In this document: one piece after another, positions 1 through 9,994 of the stretch
Position numbering within the stretch: position 1 is the first letter of the stretch
Layout: every line of letters starts with the position of its first letter
Assembly (NCBI GenBank): GCA_008360955.1
Contig: LUCM01000560.1
Coordinates: forward strand, 98,467-162,466
Length of the DNA stretch: 64,000 nucleotides
From: Fasciolopsis buskii
Taxonomy: Eukaryota > Platyhelminthes > Trematoda > Plagiorchiida > Fasciolidae
Reading direction: 5' to 3'
Made by a program: the position numbers and the translations under genes
Notes under the pieces: model-generated
Told to the model about the DNA's origin: nothing
Database searches by the model: none
What the model saw: only the letters and a program-made list of their open reading frames with translations

Positions 1-670
1 CCCTACACGTAGCCGACATTCTAGCGAAACGGAGAAGTAGACCGGGCCTTGCGCAACCACTGGGAAATGAAATTCCACGATCGAAGACACAACATGGTTT
101 GTGATATCCAAAAACCTAAATTGACAATGCAAGCAGTGCGTAAATTTGATCACTGAGCAAGAAAACCTTACCAATTACCTCCATTGTGGGGTGAATAGGA
201 CTAAAACGTAGCACGGCCATTCCTGGAGGGGAGAGGTTTTCAGCTGTTAAGAGTAGCGAGAGGTGTATTCTGTGGCATTCGTGTGCGCGAACTCGAAAAG
301 GATGTTCGACGATACAGTATTTTAGTAATTGGAAATGTCAGATGGTTGATGCTTTAAAGTAACCATTCACAAGTCTCTATTGGTCGAAATTTACTATGGA
401 ATCACAGTCATACCACAGCTAAAATTTGCACCTGATCTCAACTCTGTTTAGAAACTCTGACGAATCACTTACTCGTCCTGTACACGGAACAGTTTCAACA
501 GTTCGGTTTAGTTCATTTCAACTGAGTTCAGTATATGGAAGACAAAAATTTGGCTCCCAGTCACTCGGGTGTCCAGAATGTTGCATTGTCGGCCGTTGTC
601 TGTAGCTTACAACACAGCATGCATTCTTTTGTTTCTGGAAAACAAATTATCATGACCAATACCAGATCCA
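1..670. other. No gene recognised at the left edge
   Basis: Both strands are broken by frequent stops. I see no RT, tRNA-like or splice-bordered coding signal here. The retroelement fragment that starts further right may extend into this stretch in a form too decayed to recognise. Confidence 0.5.
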
Positions 671-679
671 AAAGATACG

Positions 680-985
680 TTCTATGATCACATTCACTGT
701 TCCAGATCTGGTCGCATTGCGGCTCAACAGGCATCCAGAGCTTCTTTAAACCCATTCATGTTACTGAAACTAACCACGTGTGCCGACAACCAGTTCCTTG
801 GTGGAGTCACTTTATTGGTGAAGAACCTACTTCTCCTTTGAAGCCTTGTGTGGCTCTCTTGCAGTTTTAAGCTATGCCTTGTGGTACTTCTGTCTGGTAT
901 AAAAGTGTGCAACTCCTGACATTTTATACATAAAATACCCCTCACTGTTTTCAACATCTCAAATAGATCAGGCAGCTGGGCTGCG
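680..985 (-). pseudogene. C-terminal fragment of a CR1/Perere-type non-LTR reverse transcriptase
   Basis: Read on the minus strand, this gives the end of a non-LTR retrotransposon polyprotein. The stretch DRSTTRHSLKLQ is followed by RSRFFTNKV, then NWLSAHVVSFSNMNGFKEAL. This is the usual terminal pattern 'RxxTRxHxxKL .. RxxFFxxRVVxxWNxLPxxVVxxxSVxxFKxxLD' of CR1- and Jockey-like RTs in flukes. Upstream in the same frame is LFEMLKTVRGIL, matching the usual 'LFxMYKIVRG'. Downstream the frame is closed by several stops, and no catalytic RT motifs are attached, so it is a 5'-truncated dead copy. The family is judged from the order of conserved residues only; the subfamily is uncertain. It sits back-to-back with a Penelope-type fragment on the other strand. 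Confidence 0.68.
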
Positions 986-1059
986 AACTCTGCCTAAATA
1001 CTGAACAGCGACCTCATTCAGGTTCAGTTGTGCAAACACCAATTTTGCAACAGCGTGAT

Positions 1060-1395
1060 GCCGTGTCACTATAACTGAATGACCAAGTTTCGGATTCTTT
1101 ATTTTCACTATTGTGTTCCTGTGTGACAGCTTACGTTGGCTACACGGATAGGTGCTTGACTAAACGTACACAGCACCATCATCTGAAATGGTTGAGCACC
1201 GGAACAAGTAAGTCACTCAATAGACCGGTGGTCTTACACCCAGCACTGATTAGTTATACTCTAAATTTGACACATTTCATTCCATGCACTATACAAGGTC
1301 TGGAGTTACCGATCCAGGCTGGTTGTGTTGTACAAAAAACATGGCGGAAGCTATGACCATTCACCAGCACAATCCACTAACTTGTCTTCATTCAA
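1060..1395 (+). pseudogene. GIY-YIG endonuclease fragment of a Penelope-like element
   Basis: The plus strand from about 1,078 reads LNDQVSDSLFSLLCSC, then TAYVGYTDRCLTKRTQHHH and KWLSTGTSKSLNRPVVLH. This matches the C-terminal GIY-YIG nuclease of Penelope-like elements: a CxC pair, then YVGYTxRCLxxR (the YIG box and its conserved Arg), then a His-rich helix and a 'SPVVxHL' segment. The final block, LCCTKNMAEAM at about 1,328-1,360, is in a different frame and resembles the usual end of these proteins. A TAA stop at 1,072 and the frame change show that the copy is dead. No RT domain is attached upstream; that side carries an unrelated minus-strand CR1-like remnant. Penelope-like elements in flukes are known to carry hammerhead ribozymes in their terminal repeats, so this fragment is relevant to the ribozyme motifs elsewhere in the window. 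Confidence 0.72.
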
Positions 1396-1399
1396 AAAC

Positions 1400-2170
1400 A
1401 ATATGTTGTTGTGTTAAAAATTTCTTGCCCAACTCCCTACACCGGGCCAGTCAATGAATCGGGAAGAAATGAGCATAAACCGTGCTCAGTCGTGTGAGAT
1501 TGTCCCCAAATCATGTAAGTTGCCATGGTTCATATCCTGGCCAATACGGACATACGAGGAATATCGTAAACCCATACCTACCGTCATCCATGAAACTCGG
1601 GGAACTAACCCAGACTCAAGGGGGACGTGAAGTTGAACGCGAGTAAAGAAACACCAATTAACGTCCATAATACCGAACTTTTGTGACAAGCTTCATACAA
1701 GAGAGTACTGGAAGGGGTATGTCTCATGGCTATCAGGGACTGCTGCACAGGGTGGGGAACCGACAAACGTGACTCCGAAACCTGGGATAATATAAAAGCA
1801 TACAACCTCATTAGGTCTGGTTTGGTGACATCCTCGGCTGCAGCAAGGTGTCGGCTACCACGCGAGTGGCCGGTAGATCTGGGATTCGAAATATAAGGGT
1901 GTGGGCATATCCACTACCCGGGTCAGAGATCAACACAGCTGCAGTGACTTCGAGCTGATCAAACCGACCGATAATCTGAGCGAAAACGACCCATCAGAAA
2001 GTCGATGAATGCCGAGTGACCGAATTAGCTGTCCGAAGACTCCGTGAGCGAGTGTTGATCGTGAAAGATCAATTAAAGCTATTTAATTGTGAAGTTTCCT
2101 TATATGTTGGATTTGATTTCTCACCTTGGAGATACTGAAAACTTGAGATAGCAAACACGTGATAGGGTTG
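1400..2170. other. Non-coding; faint tRNA-like trace near 1,858-1,900
   Basis: No coding frame is recognised. Around 1,883-1,895 the sequence GGGATTCGAA resembles the complement of a pol III B box, so a decayed SINE may lie here, but no A box can be placed with confidence. Confidence 0.35.
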
Positions 2171-2174
2171 ATTG

Positions 2175-2262
2175 AAGATTTGGGTCAGAGGCAGAGCATA
2201 CATCTTTTCCGTGGGTCACAGATGCTTAATCCATTTGATCGATGCAAGGCAAACAAACCGAA
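2175..2262 (-). repeat. Decayed tRNA-derived SINE-like repeat, family II
   Basis: The plus-strand string GGGTCACAGATGCTTAATCC followed by ATTTGATCGATGC parallels the better copy at 24,215-24,330, which has GGGTAACAGATGCTCGATCC followed by ACCTGACCAGCGAC. The B-box side is badly decayed. Orientation is inferred from that copy. Confidence 0.4.
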
Positions 2263-2264
2263 TC

Positions 2265-4140
2265 GGTTCATGGTCTACAGCTGCCCTGGCCAAAATCCAC
2301 GACGGATTCGAACGGTGGTTAGATGTTTGTTGGTTCGTTTGACCAACTCCAAAATCTAATTCCACAAATGGGATTATGAACATTCTTTGGCGATAAAAAA
2401 CTATTGAATGGTTAGCTGAAGCGAGCTATTTGGTCTGTGAAAGTTCCAAGCACTTTTGAGAGCGATTCACTAGCGATGGATCTCAGGGGAAGGGAAGCAT
2501 CTATAACACCTGTTCTTTTGAAGCTAACTCATATGGCTGAGATCCTCCAAAAATATTCAATATAACAACACAAGGCACCTGATTTTGACGAAAATTTGAT
2601 CATAACATGCAGACTAGGTTCTTATTTTGTACATGGTAACCCTGACTGTCCGTGGCACTTATTTTCGGGCAGTTAGATTCAGGAGCAGAGTGAAACGGAA
2701 CCCGTTAGAACGAAGAGACAAATCCGGGACAGAGCGCGGTATCATTATCGTAAACAGCAATGCGATAAATGCAAAGTCTATATCTCAGCAGTACCCTAAT
2801 GAAGGGACCAGGTCAGACGATGTGACAAACGTTTGACTTCCACGTACGCAGCACGGGATGCGGATAAGACAAAAAGCCCTTGCAAAGGTCACGTTAAGGT
2901 GATGAAATAAACCTACGGGTTGAATTCAGTATTGGGAAGGATTATCACGAATCGGGTAACCAAGACAGGATGAACAATAACGTAACCGGATAAATCTGGA
3001 CACGTGCACATCCGATGAACGTTGCAGCATCGTAAAGACACTTTGAGTGAAGTGAAAACCTCCCGTACTGCAATCGCCGAGTGAACCAACTGCTGCGGAA
3101 GTTCACTAACTGCTGCAATTTCCCAGATGATTTATTCCCCACAAAAATGCCACAGGATTGCTTCGCCTTGCACGTAATGTGACTTTTCACTGTGGTCATA
3201 TTTGGGCATCGATCTTGGAGTTCATAACTATCCAGTAATTAACTCAGTTTTGTATGGAATTTGTAATCTATTATCAGCCGAAAACATCCTCCGATGTGCA
3301 CACATACTCACAGAGATACACACCGCGAATGCAGGAAGGGAATGCGCCCCAGGAAACATAACAACTGATTAGACGAAATTGTCAGAACCTTGTTCTCCTC
3401 GGTAGAGAATAGAACTCCATGCCAGGGTAGACCATTTGACAGATGTTAAGTGATCAGAATTTTAAATCGGCAATCACGTAACAATTTCAGATTATCTAAT
3501 CCTCCGTATTTCTTTTCACAAGGTACGCTGGCACGGATAAAGAACAAGTCTGAACATGTTAACTTTCACAAGTTTTTCAACAAATACGACTGAAAAACCC
3601 AGCCACGAAGGAAGTAAACGGCATGTAACTAGAAACCTATTATAACATTCACTGAGAAACAGGTAAGACGAATCAATGTTTTAGTGGACATAAAATGTCT
3701 GTATAAAGTGTCATTAATTTGGTAAAATATATTCTCTATTTCCCCCGGATGATCAGGCCATCCACTAATTTCTAACAAGGTGTGACCGGTAATGAGCAGA
3801 GGTCCGAGTGAAATCGATCAGCAATTCTATACCCCATTTGCCCAGTGATACAATTCACAAGTTCCGTATAAAGCCTCGAAACCTACAGGCAACGCATAGC
3901 CCAGTTTGATGCGAAGCCCAAGAGAAAACAAGATTGCCTATCAAATTTTACGGTACTGTTTGCGAATTAAAAACTACGTACATAGCGACCATACATTTGG
4001 TAATGAGCTTCAGTCATTTTCCGGTCAAAAAGTGTTCAGGAATTAGGACACAAATCTATGTAAAATGAGCGCTCGACCAGTGGAATAAGTAGGAATTAAA
4101 AGCCCTGTGATCCAAGCAAATACGAGAGCTTCGACACGAC
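2265..4140. other. No feature recognised
   Basis: Only short random-looking frames are open and no repeat, tRNA-like or retroelement motif stands out. It may be intronic or intergenic. Confidence 0.5.
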
Positions 4141-4143
4141 CGG

Positions 4144-4413
4144 TCAGGCTCGACGAAGTCGAAAATCAGTGTAATCAAGGTGAACGTCTACGATCGACCA
4201 ACGTGGGTGATAAGATGAAAGTGGACACCAAATGCCCGTAAAGTAATCACAACCAGTGAGCACGAGAACGAAACCAAGAACGGCAAACGCATCGAGCAAG
4301 AAATAAACGACAACCAAAATCAGTGTCATTAAGAGTAAGTTCGGCAAGAATAGTTTGATATCCACCAGTCCATTTTCCATCAGTCCGAATTTTGCATGGA
4401 TCATTGTACACAA
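4144..4413 (-). CDS. Unrecognised hydrophobic open frame (89 codons)
   Basis: This minus-strand frame starts with ATG and encodes 89 residues. It contains two adjacent very hydrophobic stretches, about residues 24-38 (PNLLLMTLILVVVYF) and 39-55 (LLDAFAVLGFVLVLTG). A polar, Tyr/Asp/Arg-rich tail follows, ending in a stop. I recognise no family, and no convincing splice sites flank it. Long hydrophobic frames can arise by chance opposite charged sequence, so it may not be a gene. It lies just beyond the 3' side of the minus-strand RTE-type element, from which it could also derive as unrecognised UTR sequence. Confidence 0.18.
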   Translation of the reverse strand: MCTMIHAKFGLMENGLVDIKLFLPNLLLMTLILVVVYFLLDAFAVLGFVLVLTGCDYFTGIWCPLSSYHPRWSIVDVHLDYTDFRLRRA

Positions 4414-4879
4414 ATCGAATAGTTAGCTGACTCTATAAAACATCGGTAATTCATGATTGGTTTTACCTTGACAAACAGAGCACATTAAATAAAGTCTTGT
4501 CTGTACCATTATAAAGCCAACATTTCCTCTCCTTCAAAGCTTATGAAAATGAAATATCAGATTCAGATCAGTTCATCTGTTAGAGTCTTTGACCTCGTAC
4601 CAACTTGTTCTGGCTTTGACTGCCTCCTCAAAATTCCCTCCATCTGGGAAATAAAGAGAAAAGAAAACGAGCAACAGGAAAAAAAACAGATATTGAGTTG
4701 AACAAATATAATGAAGGTAAAGTATTTCGAGTGAATTAACACAAATGAGTGTAACGTTAAGCCGTATCACCTAATATCACCAACCACCGTTTCGGGGACG
4801 GAGGGGCAACATCCGAAAGACTCCACCCCAGCAATTTAGCTGTGCCCATACACGAGTCAGTCCTTGAATTAAAATGTTC

Positions 4880-5838
4880 ATACTTCTTTGCAAGTCATCG
4901 ACTAGCCAGCTCGACCCATTTCATGCCTTGAATTGCGTAAACGAACTAAGTTCACCAACCCCGGCCAATTTTTCCCTTGCAAGAATAAATTTTGGCCTCT
5001 ATCCAATTCAATTCTGTGGCAGCATTTTACACGTTTAAGGTGCAAAACGCATCCCCAAACATAGCTACCGTGTCATTTAAACGATCGAGAAATATCTGTA
5101 GCTGGCTTAGGTCTGTGCTCAGTAGCAGAATGTAGTCGCATGTCCAAAGTTAGATAGGTTCCTGTTCGAGAACTTATCAACACCACAATTTTCACGAGAA
5201 TAATGCTATCCCCATAACCTTATCAATAACGAATTCGAGAAAAAGGCTTAAAGGAGTGCATTCCGGAACAAAATCACCTTTCGAGGTGAACTCGAGAGTA
5301 ACTGGGCCGAAAGTACGAACTCCACTTCAACCGCTCGAATATAAAAATCTAATAAGCGAAACGAATTTCTCTAGCACATCATTCAACTAGAGGCACTGCC
5401 AAACAGCTGCACGATCGACTGAGTCGAAAGCTATTTTTAGTTCAAGGACGAGTGAGATTGTGGATCTAAGAAACACGTATTTACACTCCAGTACTCGTCG
5501 CAATGTGAGGATTTGTTCTATACAAGCGGACCCGGTCGGAAATAGGCTAGATTCTCAAACATACGCTTTCCGTGTGTCATCGAATGCGACTAAATGATCA
5601 TGAGCAATTTGAATGCTCTGTTATTTTCCTGTAAATCCGTACAATCATCGAGTCACATCAGTCCCTGGGAATCACTTTCCTTGACCTCCCGGATCGCACT
5701 AGTTTTGTTAGCTCTGATGCTAACACTACGTAATCCTCCATGAAAAAGGACTGAGACAGTCCATCTGGTCCAGATGCCTCATGCCCTTTCAGAAAATCGA
5801 TCCCTCGGATGACTCCCATTTTCGATGGAGTATTAGCA
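4880..5838 (-). pseudogene. RTE-type reverse transcriptase, decayed
   Basis: The minus strand gives the RT domain in several frames. In order: FLKGHEASGPDGLSQSFF at about 5,800-5,750, the usual pre-RT 'LKxxKAxGPDGL'; CIEQILTLRRVLECKYVF at about 5,510-5,460; LVLELKIAFDSVDRAAVW at about 5,450-5,395, RT motif A with the first catalytic Asp in AFDSVDR; FVIDKVMGIALFS near 5,235; and CDYILLLSTDLSQLQ near 5,140-5,095, where the YADD catalytic box is destroyed. Stops such as the one after QCL, and frame changes between blocks, show an inactive copy. The endonuclease fragment to its right is on the same strand in the order expected for one element. Family assignment follows from the motif wording typical of trematode RTE elements. 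Confidence 0.8.
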
Positions 5839-6199
5839 TTTATCTATATTGGTTTACTTTCAGGCAAAGTGGGAGGCTCACCATGGAAATAGATCGACTA
5901 AACTGCTCCCTAAAATGATCCTCCCAAAACTCCAGCCGACGCTTCTGAAAATGAATCGTCGATTCATCAGATTCTCGATCACTTCACTTGCATTCGGTCT
6001 CTATGGGGCAGTATTCCATATTGGTCGATAAATGCTATGGCTACTGCCGATGGCCGCAGTCTCTTCCGTCCCATCTCCCCCCACCACTGCCCTCAGTCAT
6101 TCCTCAGGTTCCTGGTCAACGGACTCCTCATAGATTTGCGCTTATCATTGTATGTGACACCCAGGGTGACGAATATTCCAGGGTCCAACAGAGTGAAAG

Positions 6200-6790
6200 A
6201 AGTCGATGACATTCACTGGCGATCATCAACTAGAATCGGCTGTGTACAGCGCATGGTTTTCGTGCTTCTGTGACCAGAGGCCGGTGCCAATACGAGCGGG
6301 CACAAATGAAAACACGATTTCAATACATAGATACGGACCACAACCACCGGCAACCCTAGATTGGCTAATGTCACCAGTAACTAATGCCAGTGTGATCAAT
6401 CTGAGTCCAACATTGCGAAGATGAAGGAGGGAGCCAGGTGAGCCGATGTCTTCTTTTATGAAAAAAGTGGTGCACGCCAGCAACTGTCTGCGATCAGAAT
6501 AGTCTCCGATGTGGAGATCACTGTTGTCGATGTGATCGACCGGGACAGAGAATGGGTCTCCAATGTGCCGCTCCGGCTGCGCTAAATAATTAAGTTGGGC
6601 CTTAAAATCACTAGAAGCAATCGCAAAGTCAGGTGGATGCAAACTGTAGGATAATGAGAATAAAACCTGGTAGAGCTCGTAGTTAGCCCCAGGAGAGCTG
6701 CAATCAGTGGACTCAAATACAAATAAACCGAAAGCGTCACGACGCTTGAACTGACTACTGTTAACACACGCAGCACCATTCAACCGAATT
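6200..6790 (-). pseudogene. Apurinic-type endonuclease domain of the same RTE-type element
   Basis: A 185-codon minus-strand frame covers the C-terminal half of an exonuclease/endonuclease/phosphatase-type nuclease. It reads DFKAQLNYLAQPERHIG, matching the 'GDFNAxLG' catalytic block with Asn changed to Lys, then GDPFSVPVDHIDNSDLHIG. A +2 frame then gives SSQCWTQIDHTGISYW, matching the 'WxQIDHIAIS' catalytic block. The two blocks need a frameshift near 6,430, after which the new frame meets stops. The order endonuclease (right) to RT (left) on the minus strand, about 0.4 kb apart, supports one insertion roughly 2 kb long that lost its function through indels. Confidence 0.8.
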
Positions 6791-6794
6791 GACG

Positions 6795-8458
6795 CACAAA
6801 CAACTGTTGATTAGGATTCAGTGTAACTCAGAAAGCCTAATCAGATCAGTCCCGGTGGGAGTCCGATCAGGTGTGCTCAAAATTGGATGGGCGGATGGAG
6901 AAAGAATGAAGTGTGAGAGGTAAGCTTTGTCTGATTTACAAAGAGTTTTGTTGTGTGTGATCTTGTATGGAGGTTTTGGTGATGCATTATCTGTTTTTAG
7001 GGTCTTATGAGTTCCACCTAGCGCGGCTTGGTGGCATATCATGTCTCGGCTGAAGACGACGAAGACAGTTAGGTGAATCAAACACCTAGGGTTGAGTAAC
7101 GTGTCCAGCTTATTTCCTGCACTTCAACACATGCTGCTATCAAATAAATCTATCAGAGTGCAATTGTTCGTAGGATCTTGCTTGGTCGCTACACAAGAAG
7201 AACGTAATTCAGTAAGGTTTTATTTAGAAAGGGTTTTTGGAGGTGTTCGGGTGATTAATACTGCGCAGCTGCCAGCATCGCAGAAGGGTTTTCCTTTGGA
7301 AATCTCAGAGATTTCGACTCAAAAATTTCGCCCTCGAAGCAGCAGATCTCTAACCGAAATCGGGAACTCGGAGCAAGCACAAATTTATCACTACCAACCT
7401 CTACTCGATTAAATGTGTAGCGCGGTCCTAATTACTCTGCACGACGACCGACTTAGCTTGGAATTTATTTTGTATGTGCACTTCATGGAGGTTTGTGGAC
7501 AGGTGCTCCTAGGAAGTCCAGCTGCTAAGCGACAAAACAACTAGGGTTCTCAGCCAAATCCTTTGGTCCCAGCAAGAACTCGTTTGCAGGACAGCGAGGA
7601 GTTGCTGACTGAAAATTCATCTACTTGGATCAATTTTTCCACTGCGTATTTTGTCTACTGTGTTGTCAGTTCAAATCAACCTCAACTTTTATGACCAGGA
7701 GACCAAAATGTCAAGTCTCTGCTCATTTGTAGTCAAGGCATGACTGAATCTTGGACTTGAGATAGGCCATTCTCTTTAGCGCGTTAGGTCATGGAAGGAC
7801 GCAAGCTAGTACACCACGTCAAGATCCGGTTTCACTAAATTACCAAGGAAAAATATGGGCGTGGATTATTGAACTACCGGCATTGAAATCTCATCCCAAG
7901 CGTTCTTTTGAATCACTATCAAGTGGCTGTAATCTGTGCACAAATTTAATGCATAACTCCCTTGAACATTAGCATAAAATTGTCATAGCTCAACAGACTC
8001 ATATATGATGTCTACCGTCGGAGGTTATTGATCACGTGAATGACATCTGATCCTACGGGGATGATCTGCCACTGTAGCTTAACAGATGTCGCATTGGCAA
8101 TGAATACCGCACAATTTAGTAATTAGCAAAACCAAAAAAAAACGATGAATCACCAGCTGAGGGTAGAGGCTCCACGCTTTTCATTAGGGAGATTCAAGAA
8201 ATTGGTAGAAGAACAGCCATCTGAACTTGGTTATCAGAACTTTTAATCTGGGTACCCCATGACAATCAGAGAACAAGTGGGAAGACTTTATATTTAAAGA
8301 GAAAAAAGGTGTAAAGTTTTAACTGGCTTCGACTCATCAATAGACAAATGCCTCTACCCACCTTCCCAAGCTCACTGGGGAGAACAAACAGGAATTAGTT
8401 TACTGGTCGAAATCAAATGGTTTATTCACCAGAATCTCATTTAAATCGTCAGGGATGG
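6795..8458. other. No feature recognised
   Basis: The left end may include the 5' part of the RTE-type element, since a minus-strand frame is open at 6,818-7,081, but no endonuclease motif is visible in it. A 106-codon plus-strand frame at 7,092-7,412 has no recognisable domain. The rest shows nothing. Confidence 0.4.
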
Positions 8459-8464
8459 TTCGAC

Positions 8465-8550
8465 AGCGTAGTACTACGTACGCGTACCTGAAGAGCGGCA
8501 ATAATCGCTAAACCGGTCGCGTGATTACGGGCAAATTTTGTTCGTCCATT
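8465..8550 (+). ncRNA. Degenerate hammerhead-ribozyme repeat copy
   Basis: The core CTGAAGA lies at 8,488-8,494 and fits CUGANGA. Stem II is GCG (8,495-8,497) with CGC (8,506-8,508) around an 8-nt loop. The GAAA box is TAAA at 8,509-8,512, so the catalytic G12 is lost. The palindrome ACCGGT (8,512-8,517) and the cleavage-site C (8,518) are kept. Stem I is weak. The 3' flank contains AATTTTGTTCG, as in the better copy at 17.35-17.43 kb. It belongs to the same family but should not be able to cleave. Confidence 0.6.
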
Positions 8551-8559
8551 CATATGCGA

Positions 8560-9920
8560 AATATACTAGTGAGAAGACAAATCAAATCGGTTATATTGGT
8601 TCTTGTGAACAGCACTCAATGACCGTTTATTCCACCGCCAAATATGGCTCGTTGTTATTAAATAGCCTTTTGGTACGGTGTTCTCCTTTCAGCCTATCGA
8701 CTGGCGTAAACAGTGTGACTGCATTGTAGATGTGTTGATCTTCGATTAGTATGCAACAGCATGATTACTATCCCCAATCAACGTCCACTACCTTTACAAT
8801 TTCAGCCTGCCTTTTGGTGTGCTTGAAAAAGCCATCCTTTCAATTATATATTTTTGCTCGGCCCTCTGAATGCATTGACAGGTTTATTACTATCGTAAGA
8901 ATGGATAGTAATAGCACAGGAACTTATAGAATCAATGTAAACTTGAGTCCTTTTTTTTCATAATTGTATCTATATGTACGAGTGGCGCATTCGTGTGAAG
9001 ATTTTTGGACGTATTACTGATCATACAAAACTCAGTTGGAAATTGGATTCACCTGAAAACCAGTGTATCAATTAAGTATGGAACTTAGAAACTCCATCCA
9101 TCACTATTCGAACACATGTCGGTGATATTGTTGGTTCAAAAACCGTCAAAAAATCGTTCGTTCCAATTCAGATGACTTTCGCACAGTCCACTACTCTTGA
9201 TGACATGTGTCCTCGTAACAGGGTTAGGAGGCACATGTACACACCCATATCTACACAAGTACATACAAACAGACGCACAAAACACTTATGTCAAGAAACA
9301 GAAACGTTCACCCTCGCGAGACCATGCTCGTCAGTTTATAGGCCAACTAATAAGTGCAACGATGCGCGGTTCTTTCTCATCCGTTTTTTCTAACATTCAT
9401 CTGAGCGAATAAGTCTGTCATGACGACAAATTACTAGTGAAACTTCAGGATGAACAACTTCATTTCATTGAACGTTTCATGTGCCAGCACCGATGATGAA
9501 CAGTTTTCAAACAGAACACAGCAAAAACTGATCAACCGACAACTTGTCGTTACTTTCACTACTACGCTATTGTCACAGAATCGATGTAGTTTGAATTCTC
9601 GAGGGGCACACCTCTTTCCCCGTCGAAAATTGACTTAAAGAAGTCGATGCGTCGGGATTGTCTTATGAAAGATTCGGAGATTATCTTCATTTGTTTGGTC
9701 ACATGAGGAACAAGGTGTTGAATAGCCCGGGAAAACCAGTTATGCAACCGAAAATTGAGGGCATGACGTGGAGTCAAACTGACATTTCGCTTCCCCCAGA
9801 AAGTGACCAACGAGGCTGATCCAGTGACTGAAATCAGTTTAACTCCAGTATGCAATTGGATTAGTGGTTCTGGTAACGCTGGATGTCCACCCATGTAATT
9901 GGCTTTCGAGAGCCTTGTTT
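8560..9920. other. No feature recognised
   Basis: Several short open frames occur, the longest being 110 codons on the minus strand at 9,562-9,894. None shows a domain, a signal peptide or convincing splice sites. Confidence 0.4.
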
Positions 9921-9923
9921 GCA

Positions 9924-9992
9924 GTAGCCCAGTGGTTGGGAATTTGCCCCGGTGACTGAAAGGTCGCCAGTTCGACGCCGGATTTCATTGCT
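9924..9992 (+). repeat. tRNA-derived SINE-like head, family III
   Basis: TAGCCCAGTGGTTGG at 9,928-9,942 is a near-consensus pol III A box. GCCAGTTCGACGCC at about 9,963-9,976 is a decayed B box at a tRNA-like distance. No acceptor-stem pairing can be drawn, so this is a SINE head rather than a tRNA gene. The A box is shared with the copy at 32.61 kb. Confidence 0.5.
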
Positions 9993-9994
9993 CA

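Noticed and set aside
9562..9894. 110-codon minus frame
   Set aside because: No family, no splice sites, and it ends beside a SINE head; likely chance.
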